NCBI GenBank assembly: GCA_964453035.1
Contig: CAYVOX010000181.1
Coordinates: 1 to 5,212 of the forward strand
From: CAYVOX01 sp964453035
Lineage (GTDB): Bacteria > Chloroflexota > Anaerolineae > Anaerolineales > Anaerolineaceae
Length of the DNA stretch: 5,212 nucleotides
Direction of reading: 5' to 3'
This document shows positions 1 to 5,212 of the stretch, piece by piece. Position numbers and translations under genes: made by a program. Position 1 is the first letter of the stretch, and each line of letters begins with the position of its first letter. Below the pieces are notes generated by a model, which saw only the letters and a program-made list of their open reading frames with translations, was not told where the DNA came from and did no database searches.

Positions 1-1
1 A

Positions 2-691
2 CGCCTCGTGATCAGTGTCGCCAAGAAATACATGGGGCGCGGTGTTCCTTTCCTCGATTTGATTCAAGAAGGGAATATCGGCCTGATCCGCGCCACCAAG
101 AAGTTTGATTACCGCAGGGGTCATAAATTCAGCACCTACGCCACCTGGTGGATTCGCCAGGCGGTGACTCGCGCCATCGCCGACCAGGGACGCACTATTC
201 GCGTGCCCGTTCACATGGGCGACCAGATTAACAAGCTCCTGCGCGTTCAACATCAGCTCACGCAACGCCTGGGGCGCGAACCAACCGTTGACGAACTGGC
301 TATCGCACTCGATGTTCCACCCAAAAAGGTGGAAAACATGATCCAGGTTGCGCGCCGTCCACTTTCTCTGGAAACCCCCACCGACGACGAAGAGGATTCC
401 GTACTGGGTGACTTTATCGAGGATGAAGAAGCTCCCCCCCCGGATGATACTGCCACCTACAATCTGTTGCGGGAACACCTGGAAGAGGTACTCAATTCGC
501 TTCCCCCCAGAGAGGTGCGCATCCTTCAGTTGCGCTACGGTTTGCTGGATGGACAGGCTTACACGCTTGAGGAAGTGGGACGGAAAATGGGCGTGACACG
601 CGAACGTGTCCGCCAGATCGAAGCCCAGGCGCTAAGCCGTTTACGCCACCCGTCAATCCGCCGGAAATTACGAGATTATCTCGGCGATTAA
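2..691 (+). CDS. rpoD: RNA polymerase primary-type sigma-70 factor, C-terminal part (5' end cut by window)
   Basis: This sigma factor directs core RNA polymerase to -10/-35 promoters. Only the last 229 residues are visible; the frame is open at the left edge and the true start lies outside. Numbering from the first full codon at base 2, residues 19-31 hold the region 2.2 core-binding signature (DLIQEGNIGLIRA). Residues 35-64 hold regions 2.3-2.4, with the melting pair W49-W50 and the -10 readers Q53 and T56 (E. coli W433, W434, Q437, T440). Region 3 follows, then the region 3.2 finger at about 129-141 (DEEDSVLGDFIED). The region 4.2 helix-turn-helix is at 187-214, with R200, E201 and R204 matching E. 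coli R584, E585 and R588. All motifs are intact, so the gene looks functional. The close match to primary sigma factors favours rpoD/sigA, but a group 2 paralogue is possible because regions 1.1 and 1.2 are not visible. A terminator follows 16 bases after the stop, so this is the end of its transcript. Confidence 0.95.
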   Translation, partial: RLVISVAKKYMGRGVPFLDLIQEGNIGLIRATKKFDYRRGHKFSTYATWWIRQAVTRAIADQGRTIRVPVHMGDQINKLLRVQHQLTQRLGREPTVDELAIALDVPPKKVENMIQVARRPLSLETPTDDEEDSVLGDFIEDEEAPPPDDTATYNLLREHLEEVLNSLPPREVRILQLRYGLLDGQAYTLEEVGRKMGVTRERVRQIEAQALSRLRHPSIRRKLRDYLGD

Positions 692-707
692 CCACAAAAT
701 ACCAATG

Positions 708-736
708 AGCACGCGCCCCAAAAAGCGCGTGCTTTT
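708..736 (+). terminator. Intrinsic terminator of the sigma factor gene
   Basis: A perfect 9-bp stem, AGCACGCGC (708-716) with GCGCGTGCT (725-733), encloses an 8-base loop. The T run TTTT (733-736) follows, then CGTTTG. The stem is GC-rich and sits 16 bases past the sigma stop codon, as expected for Rho-independent termination. It separates the sigma transcript from the downstream TPR-ndk unit, though the short, interrupted T tract may allow some readthrough. Confidence 0.85.
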
Positions 737-737
737 C

Positions 738-752
738 GTTTGATTATCAAAC
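738..752. promoter_or_regulatory. Perfect 15-base palindrome, possible operator
   Basis: GTTTGAT-T-ATCAAAC is a perfect inverted repeat with 7-base arms around one central base. It lies directly after the sigma terminator and overlaps the candidate -35 element (740-745) of the TPR gene. The symmetry and position suit binding by a dimeric transcription factor. The arms are too AT-rich and the loop too small for a convincing RNA hairpin. No regulator is identifiable from the sequence, so the operator role is inference. Confidence 0.4.
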
Positions 753-769
753 ACTTGCGGAATTTTAAA
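740..769 (+). promoter_or_regulatory. Candidate weak sigma-70 promoter for the TPR-ndk operon
   Basis: TTGATT (740-745, 4 of 6 to TTGACA) and TTTAAA (764-769, 4 of 6 to TATAAT) are 18 bases apart. A start near base 776 would give a leader of about 26 bases containing the Shine-Dalgarno at 790-795. A rival pair, TTGCGG (755-760) and CATACT (778-783) with 17-base spacing, would start transcription almost on the Shine-Dalgarno and is less attractive. A promoter is expected here because of the upstream terminator, but neither match is strong. Confidence 0.3.
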
Positions 770-789
770 GAATAGTGCATACTAATCAC

Positions 790-795
790 GGGAGG
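790..795 (+). promoter_or_regulatory. Ribosome binding site fixing the TPR gene start
   Basis: GGGAGG lies 6 bases before the ATG at 802, an ideal Shine-Dalgarno distance. It decides between that ATG and an in-frame GTG at 775, which has no purine-rich site upstream and would place this Shine-Dalgarno inside the coding region. Confidence 0.85.
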
Positions 796-801
796 CTTGA
801 A

Positions 802-3800
802 ATGACAAAAATTCCCTTGCGATCCTACACGCGTGAAATCGAAAGCCTGATTGAGCGCGGTATGAATGAAGAAGCTCTGGCGCACTGCCGGTTTATCCTC
901 AAACATTACCCCAAGCACATCGAGGCTTACCGGTTGCTGGGCAAAGTTTTCCTTGAAAGCCAGCGGTACAGCGAAGCAGCGGATATTCTTACGCGCATAA
1001 TGTCGGTATTCCCCGATGATTTTTTCGCGCAGATTGGCATGAGCATCATCCGTGAGGACGAAGGCAACCTTGATGCAGCCATCTTCCACATGGAACGCGC
1101 CTATGAAACTCAACCGGCAAATATCGCCGTACAGGATGAGTTACGCCGCCTTTATGGACGCCGGGATGGCGCTGAACCTCACAAACTGCGCCTTTCAAGG
1201 GGCGCACTGGTGCGCATGTATGTACGCGGTGGCTTAAACCGCCAGGCTGTCAGTGAAATTCACGCCGCCTTGCAGGAAGACCCTCAGCGAATCGACCTGG
1301 AGATCATCCTGGCAAAAATTCACCATCTCCTCGGCGAAAAAGCGGAAGCAGTTGAAATTGCCAGCCGCCTTGTCTCAAAAATCCCTTATTGTTATGAGGC
1401 CAATCAGATCCTCGTTGATATTTTGCCTTCAACCGCGCACGCCGATGATGCACAGGTTTATCTGGAGCGGTTGTTGGCTCTCGATCCATACCTTGCTTAT
1501 ATCTCACCCTCTTCGCCAACTGCCAGCCAGGTTCCTGATAATGCGGTGATGATTGACCGCCTGGAATGGCAGCCATCGGAAGGCGCGCAAGAACAACCTG
1601 CCTGGGCTCAGAGCGTTGGCGTGCAAATCCAGAGTGAAGCCCCCGCTGAAAAACCAGACTGGTTGACGGGCTTTGCAGAGGAAGCAGCAGAACAAACCCC
1701 TACATTTGGACCAGAGCAAACCACCCAGCCAGCAGAAATTTCGACACAACCTGCCGCTGAGCAGATTGCTGGTGAAAATGAGCCGGCGGAAGCAGAATTG
1801 CCCGACTGGATGCGTGAAGCGGGATGGACAACCTCAAATCAGCCGCAGGTTGAAACCCCTCAAGATGTTTTCACAGATGAAACGGCTTCCGAAGAAGAAC
1901 CTTCCAAAGCCGAGCTCCCTGATTGGTTAAAAAACCTTGCGCCAGCCAACTTGGAATCCGAAATGCCCGAAGAATCTGAAGCGGAGAAATTGTCTTTACT
2001 GAACGAAATTCTACCTCCCCTCCCAGAACAAGGTGAAGCTATACCAGAACCTGCTGCCGAAGCGCCGTCACCTGAAGAATTGCCCATCCAGCCCGGTTCA
2101 ATACCGGATTGGTTGAGAGAGTTCTCCGAAGAACATCTCCAAGCTGAAGCACCCTCCTCAGAAGCTTTCTCAGGGCTACCATTCTCCACCGCGGAAGAAC
2201 CTGAAAGCGTTGTCGGCGCTGTTGAGGCCGTCGTTCAGTCTTCAGAGAGCACCGAAAGTGAACCCTCTCTACCAGAATGGTCGGTTCCTATCGAACCGCT
2301 CGAAGCGGTCGAACCAATAGAAGAACAGACGCCTGTTTCAGCAACCTCTGAAGCACCTGCTGAAATTGAGGATTGGTTGAAAGGTTTATCCGCTCCTTCC
2401 GAAGCGGAAGCCGAAGAACACCCTGTTGAACTACCTGCGGAAGCAGCCAGAGAAGCATTACCCATTGAAGGTGAGGTCACCACTCCGGTTGAGGAGAAGG
2501 TGCCCGAGGAAATCACGGAAGAATGGTTTGCCAGTCTGGAACCCCTCTCAGAGGCGGAGGAAATTCTTCCGGAGAGTGAAGCTCTGCCGGACTGGCTGAA
2601 AGAATTGGAGATGCCAGGCGCGGTAATAGAAGGCGATCTCCCTATGCAGGAGGCGCCCATAATAATAAAAGATGAAACCGAACCTCTACCTGTTGAGGTG
2701 GAGCCTGCCGCTCCAGTTGAGATTTCTGAAGCCCTCACAGAACCGGCGAACATTGTGGAACCCATCCTGCCCACCGATCAAATCGAAGCTGTAATTCCCA
2801 CCTCGGAGACTGGCGAAGAGATACCCGCCGCTGAGACGCTCCCACCAACCGCGCCGGAGGAAATCATTCCAACAGAAATGATGAGCCTTGATCAAGAAGG
2901 AACACCCTTTGCTGAACCAACTATTGATGTAGAGGAAAAGCAAGTTCTCCCAGAACTTGAAGGCTCCCCCACCATTGAGGAAGTGCCGCCGCTCAGCCTG
3001 GAAGAAGTTCCACCCGAGACAACCGAAAGTCCTGCCTTGCCCGATCTTTCCGATGCGGATGCGGCCATGGCATGGCTGGAAGCGCTGGCAGCGCGGCATG
3101 GCGCGGCTGCCGAAACCCTCATCACGCCACCTGAAGAGCGCCTGGAAACCCCTCCGGATTGGGTCAGCGCGGCTCAAAACCAGCTTGAGGAATCTGTCGG
3201 AGAAGTTACACCGGTTGGACAGGTTGAACCGACCTTGGAGGGGGTTGAACCTAATCTCCCGGAAGAGAAATTGCCTTCTCCGGCCGCCATCATCGAAACT
3301 GTTCTGGAGGAAAACCAGGAAGATGTTTCTGAACCCGTCAGCGAGCTGCCCGCACCAGAGGTGCAGACTGAACCACCCGAAGCCGCGCCTGCGTTAGCCA
3401 CCATCGAAGAACCAACTCTCCCCGCTGAGGTTGAAGGTACGGAAGAGGAACAACCGCAAGCTGTTCCAACCGGGGATCAATCCTCCGCGGAACAATCCCC
3501 TGCTGAGATGGATTTTGAATCCGCATTTGCCTGGCTGGAATCCCTCGCCGCCCAACAGGGTGCTGAAGCCGAAACTTTGATCACCCCAGCACAGGAGCGT
3601 TTGGAGACCCCACCCGCCTGGGTAGCCGAGTCAAGCCGCGAAGAAGCTGAATTCCCCACCCAGCCTGTTCGGATCTTCCCGCCTGAATCCGCGCCCGAAT
3701 CACCCGAACCCGAACCGGCAGAAGCAGAAATTTACGAACCTGCTGCTGAGAGTGCCACTTCCTCACCCCAAGAAGCCCCCTTACCTGAAGAAGTAATTCA

Positions 3801-4569
3801 GGCTGATGAAGTGGAAGTGGTCGCGCCGCTTGTGGAGGAAGAACTCCAAGAAGTCACGCCCATTGAGGAACTCTCTCCGGAACAGGAACCTGAAGGGTTA
3901 GAAGAATCTGCCATTCCTCAGACGTCATCACTCAGGCCTCTGCCCGATTGGCTGAAAGGCATTGAATCCGAGCCTGAGCCGCTTTTTTCTTCTGAAACCC
4001 CTCAATCCACTGAGCTGCCAGATTGGCTGCGTGGCTTGGAAAGTACCGTCGAAGAACCAAAAGAAGCGATAGTTGAAGCCACCCCCGGTGAACCGCTGCC
4101 CGATTGGATTAGCCCACCATCTCAGCCGCTTGCTCCGACAGAGGAACCGGTTGCGCCCAGTCAAGAGCCAGAAGCAATCACCGCGCCTTCCTGGGTGCAA
4201 GAAATGGGTCAGGGTGGAGAAGAAAATACTGAAGCACCAGCTGTCGAAGAAGTACTCACCTCTGAAAACATCGCCCAATTTGATGAGCATGAAGCCATTC
4301 CTTCCGGTACGGAAACACCCGGCATGCTGCTCAACCAGGCTCAGGCTGCTCTGGCAGGCGGCAAAGTTGAAATGGCGATGCGTTATTACAGCCGGTTATT
4401 GCAAAACGGTATGTTTATCGAAGATTCCATCCACGACTTGCGTGATGCTCTCTACCGCTTCCCCGTGGATATCTCCATCTGGCAAACCCTCGGCGATGCC
4501 TACCTTCGCAACAATCAGTTGCAAGAAGCCCTTGATGCCTACACGAAGGCCGAGGAATTCTTGCGCTAA
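802..4569 (+). CDS. Large TPR protein with long acidic, tryptophan-motif-rich linker; function unknown
   Basis: This encodes a 1255-residue protein of unknown function. Residues 8 to about 235 form roughly six TPR-like helix pairs. One at 40-71 is near canonical (Y43, L46, G47, F50, A59, P71). Residues from about 240 to 1165 are dominated by Glu, Pro, Ala, Ser and Thr and are strongly acidic, so they are probably disordered. This stretch carries 17 tryptophan motifs of the LPDWL type and a duplicated 34-residue module. Residues about 1170-1255 return to TPR, ending with a near-consensus unit (W1227, L1230, G1231, Y1234, A1243, Y1247, A1250). No signal peptide, membrane helix or catalytic motif is visible, so a cytoplasmic scaffold or adaptor is the likeliest role, by inference. 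The ATG at 802 is chosen for its Shine-Dalgarno. ndk begins 19 bases after the stop, suggesting co-transcription. The layout loosely recalls FimV-like acidic TPR proteins, but there is no LysM domain or membrane anchor. The reading frame is unbroken. Confidence 0.94.
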   Translation: MTKIPLRSYTREIESLIERGMNEEALAHCRFILKHYPKHIEAYRLLGKVFLESQRYSEAADILTRIMSVFPDDFFAQIGMSIIREDEGNLDAAIFHMERAYETQPANIAVQDELRRLYGRRDGAEPHKLRLSRGALVRMYVRGGLNRQAVSEIHAALQEDPQRIDLEIILAKIHHLLGEKAEAVEIASRLVSKIPYCYEANQILVDILPSTAHADDAQVYLERLLALDPYLAYISPSSPTASQVPDNAVMIDRLEWQPSEGAQEQPAWAQSVGVQIQSEAPAEKPDWLTGFAEEAAEQTPTFGPEQTTQPAEISTQPAAEQIAGENEPAEAELPDWMREAGWTTSNQPQVETPQDVFTDETASEEEPSKAELPDWLKNLAPANLESEMPEESEAEKLSLLNEILPPLPEQGEAIPEPAAEAPSPEELPIQPGSIPDWLREFSEEHLQAEAPSSEAFSGLPFSTAEEPESVVGAVEAVVQSSESTESEPSLPEWSVPIEPLEAVEPIEEQTPVSATSEAPAEIEDWLKGLSAPSEAEAEEHPVELPAEAAREALPIEGEVTTPVEEKVPEEITEEWFASLEPLSEAEEILPESEALPDWLKELEMPGAVIEGDLPMQEAPIIIKDETEPLPVEVEPAAPVEISEALTEPANIVEPILPTDQIEAVIPTSETGEEIPAAETLPPTAPEEIIPTEMMSLDQEGTPFAEPTIDVEEKQVLPELEGSPTIEEVPPLSLEEVPPETTESPALPDLSDADAAMAWLEALAARHGAAAETLITPPEERLETPPDWVSAAQNQLEESVGEVTPVGQVEPTLEGVEPNLPEEKLPSPAAIIETVLEENQEDVSEPVSELPAPEVQTEPPEAAPALATIEEPTLPAEVEGTEEEQPQAVPTGDQSSAEQSPAEMDFESAFAWLESLAAQQGAEAETLITPAQERLETPPAWVAESSREEAEFPTQPVRIFPPESAPESPEPEPAEAEIYEPAAESATSSPQEAPLPEEVIQADEVEVVAPLVEEELQEVTPIEELSPEQEPEGLEESAIPQTSSLRPLPDWLKGIESEPEPLFSSETPQSTELPDWLRGLESTVEEPKEAIVEATPGEPLPDWISPPSQPLAPTEEPVAPSQEPEAITAPSWVQEMGQGGEENTEAPAVEEVLTSENIAQFDEHEAIPSGTETPGMLLNQAQAALAGGKVEMAMRYYSRLLQNGMFIEDSIHDLRDALYRFPVDISIWQTLGDAYLRNNQLQEALDAYTKAEEFLR
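3064..3165 (+). repeat. Duplicated 34-residue module, copy 1 (TPR protein linker)
   Basis: Residues 755-788 begin AMAWLEALAA, contain AAAETLITPPEERLETPP and end DWV. They match copy 2 (3523-3624) at 26 of 34 positions without gaps. Charge pattern and composition suggest a helix (AWLEALAA) followed by an extended ETLITP...ERLETPP stretch, making this the most ordered-looking part of the linker. Each copy starts and ends with one of the tryptophan motifs. Confidence 0.85.
3523..3624 (+). repeat. Duplicated 34-residue module, copy 2 (TPR protein linker)
   Basis: Residues 908-941 begin AFAWLESLAA, contain AEAETLITPAQERLETPP and end AWV. They lie exactly 153 residues after copy 1. Of the 26 residues identical to copy 1, 16 use a different codon. 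The duplication is therefore old or homogenised only at protein level, and the peptide sequence appears to be under selection. Confidence 0.85.
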
Positions 4570-4578
4570 TCTATATCT

Positions 4579-4583
4579 GGAGG
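4579..4583 (+). promoter_or_regulatory. Ribosome binding site deciding the GTG start of ndk
   Basis: GGAGG lies 5 bases before GTG 4589. The ndk frame stays open far upstream, through the 3' end of the TPR gene, so this site together with family N-terminus homology (ERTLVLIKPDG) fixes the start. Confidence 0.85.
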
Positions 4584-4588
4584 TTTTA

Positions 4589-5044
4589 GTGGAAAGAACC
4601 CTTGTTCTGATCAAACCAGATGGCGTCCAACGCGCTTTGATCGGTGAAATCATCTCCCGTCTGGAACGGCGTGGTCTTAAATTAGTTGCTGCCAGGTTCC
4701 TGGATGTTCCCTTGGAACTTGCCTCGCAGCATTATGCCGCACACAAAGGCAAGTCATTTTACGAAGGCTTGCTCAAATACATCACTTCCTCCCCTGTGAT
4801 GGCGATGGTCTGGGAAGGTGAAGATGCCGTTAAGGCCGTTCGCCAGACGATGGGCAGCACCAATCCAACTGAAGCCGCTCCTGGAAGCATAAGGCATGAT
4901 TATGCACTGATTGTCAGCCGAAATCTAACCCACGCCTCCGATTCAGCAGAAACCGCGGCGAAGGAAATTGCCCTGTGGTTTAAAACAGAGGAAATCTGCC
5001 CCTGGTCGCAGAACTCAGATCAGTGGATTTTTGGTAAAAACTGA
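4589..5044 (+). CDS. ndk: Nucleoside diphosphate kinase
   Basis: Ndk moves the gamma-phosphate from ATP to other (d)NDPs through a phosphohistidine intermediate, balancing cytoplasmic NTP and dNTP pools. The 151-residue product starts at GTG with a good Shine-Dalgarno and has the family's usual length. Active-site residues match human NDPK-A with a constant offset of three: K9, Y49, F57, R85, T91, R102, N112, catalytic H115, D118, S119 and E126. The signature around the histidine reads NLTHASDS, with Ala in place of the usual Gly, a change the family pattern tolerates. Other usual glycines are also changed: SSP for SGP, RHD for RGD, VSRN for VGRN. The tail after residue 131 (KTEEICPW...QWIF) resembles the longer tails of Bacillus and eukaryotic enzymes rather than the shorter E. 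coli form. It is the second gene after the TPR protein and is followed by a terminator, so it is probably transcribed from the TPR gene promoter. It is very likely active. Confidence 0.97.
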   Translation: MERTLVLIKPDGVQRALIGEIISRLERRGLKLVAARFLDVPLELASQHYAAHKGKSFYEGLLKYITSSPVMAMVWEGEDAVKAVRQTMGSTNPTEAAPGSIRHDYALIVSRNLTHASDSAETAAKEIALWFKTEEICPWSQNSDQWIFGKN

Positions 5045-5053
5045 TTCTTCTTG

Positions 5054-5093
5054 TTAAAACGAATAGTCCCAAACCGGACTATTCGTTTTAATT
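5054..5093 (+). terminator. Strong intrinsic terminator after ndk
   Basis: A perfect 16-bp stem, TTAAAACGAATAGTCC (5054-5069) with GGACTATTCGTTTTAA (5076-5091), encloses a 6-base loop, CAAACC. The hairpin starts 9 bases after the ndk stop. The 3' arm ends in TTTTAATT and the 5' arm begins TTAAAA, so the structure could terminate from either direction. It insulates the tRNA gene from the TPR-ndk operon. Confidence 0.88.
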
Positions 5094-5097
5094 ATCC

Positions 5098-5126
5098 TTG
5101 ACGTTCCTGAATGGTCATGATAAACT
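5098..5126 (+). promoter_or_regulatory. Sigma-70 promoter of the tRNA-Asp gene
   Basis: TTGACG (5098-5103, 5 of 6 to the -35 consensus) lies 17 bases before TAAACT (5121-5126, 4 of 6). A TG dinucleotide at 5118-5119 forms an extended -10 element. Initiation would fall near 5133, about five bases before the mature tRNA 5' end at 5138, leaving a very short leader for RNase P to remove. Confidence 0.75.
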
Positions 5127-5137
5127 ATTGCTCGTTC

Positions 5138-5211
5138 GGGGGCGTGGTGTAGTGGCTTAACATGCGGCCCTGTCAAGGCCGAGACCGCGGGTTCGAATCC
5201 CGTCGCTCCCG
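5138..5211 (+). tRNA. tRNA-Asp (GTC anticodon)
   Basis: The full cloverleaf can be drawn. The 7-bp acceptor stem pairs 5138-5144 with 5204-5210 and has one G-U pair. The 4-bp D stem pairs 5147-5150 with 5160-5163. The 5-bp anticodon stem pairs 5165-5169 with 5177-5181 around loop CTGTCAA, giving anticodon GTC at 5172-5174, which reads GAC and GAU. The variable region has 5 bases. The T arm has loop TTCGAAT (5192-5198). Discriminator base G5211 is the expected aspartate identity element. The window ends one base later (C5212), so whether CCA is encoded cannot be seen. Confidence 0.97.
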
Positions 5212-5212
5212 C

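Larger units (their letters stand above)
1597..4203 (+). repeat. Array of 17 dispersed tryptophan (PDWL-type) peptide motifs
   Basis: Within the linker of the TPR protein, tryptophans recur at residues 268, 287, 336, 375, 437, 493, 525, 575, 598, 758, 787, 911, 940, 1050, 1075, 1102 and 1131. Ten read D-W-[LMIV], and most of these are preceded by Pro. The best-formed copies read LPDWLKxL: a hydrophobic residue, Pro-Asp, Trp-Leu, a basic residue, and another hydrophobic three places after the Leu. Examples are at 375, 437, 525, 598, 1050 and 1075. Pro-Asp can cap a short helix that would place Trp, Leu and the distal hydrophobic residue on one face. Codons vary among copies (ccagactgg, cctgattgg, ccggattgg, cccgattgg), so this is a protein-level repeat rather than recent DNA duplication. 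Only W256 and W342 fall outside the pattern in this part of the protein. Confidence 0.85.

Noticed and set aside
775..801. Upstream in-frame GTG as start of the TPR protein
   Set aside because: It would add nine residues that include the translated Shine-Dalgarno, and it has no ribosome binding site of its own; ATG 802 with GGGAGG at 6 bases is clearly better.
692..801. Small gene or riboswitch between the sigma and TPR genes
   Set aside because: The 110 bases are accounted for by a terminator, a palindrome and a short leader; no further structure or coding potential was seen.
2235..2774. Long open frame on the - strand opposite the TPR linker, rich in Ser and Gly
   Set aside because: It is the complement of a Glu/Pro/Ala-rich coding sequence whose codon bias removes stops; the product is low complexity with no recognisable domain or ribosome binding site. 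Other - strand frames (688-1113, 1860-2189, 2686-3177, 3928-4290) are the same kind of shadow.
1600..4300. Toxin, adhesin or secreted repeat protein reading of the TPR gene
   Set aside because: No signal peptide, membrane segment, LPXTG or similar anchor, or toxin domain is visible, and the neighbours are housekeeping genes.
4073..4588. Upstream extension of the ndk reading frame over the 3' end of the TPR gene
   Set aside because: The extension is another-frame shadow of the TPR coding sequence, with no Ndk homology; the family N-terminus and Shine-Dalgarno place the start at 4589.
5138..5212. tRNA-Asp as an integration site for a mobile element
   Set aside because: The window ends at the tRNA 3' end, and no integrase or duplicated tRNA end is visible, so it cannot be supported.

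Overview
The window looks like a chromosomal segment of a bacterium with moderate-to-high GC. I favour Chloroflexota, class Anaerolineae. This rests on the group-1-type sigma factor, a Bacillus/eukaryote-like Ndk tail, and above all a large TPR protein whose acidic middle is studded with Pro-Asp-Trp-Leu motifs, a style of linker I recall from Anaerolineae proteins. That placement comes from memory and was not searched. All protein genes and the tRNA are on the + strand and coding density is high. No gene-free gap exceeds 110 bases, and I see no mobile element, CRISPR array or prophage signal.

Layout. Positions 2-691 are the 3' part of a housekeeping-type sigma-70 gene (rpoD/sigA-like), cut by the window's left edge. 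A clean intrinsic terminator (708-736) closes it. A short regulatory gap follows with a perfect 15-base palindrome (738-752) and a weak candidate promoter. Positions 802-4569 encode a 1255-residue protein with TPR-like units at both ends. Between them is a Pro/Glu-rich, probably disordered linker of nearly 900 residues carrying 17 spaced tryptophan motifs and one duplicated 34-residue module. Nineteen bases downstream, ndk (4589-5044) encodes a complete nucleoside diphosphate kinase, so the two genes are probably co-transcribed. They end at a strong hairpin terminator (5054-5093). A good sigma-70 promoter (5098-5126) then drives a tRNA-Asp gene (GUC anticodon) at 5138-5211, at the right edge.

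How they fit together. Sigma factor, Ndk and tRNA-Asp are core information and nucleotide-metabolism genes, so this is a conserved chromosomal neighbourhood rather than an accessory island. The TPR protein is the one element whose job is unknown. Its architecture suggests a cytoplasmic scaffold: structured TPR ends for protein binding and a long acidic tether offering many copies of a short tryptophan-centred peptide. I found no catalytic domain, signal peptide or membrane segment in it. No complete new multi-gene system is evident; the tryptophan-motif array is the feature most worth following up.
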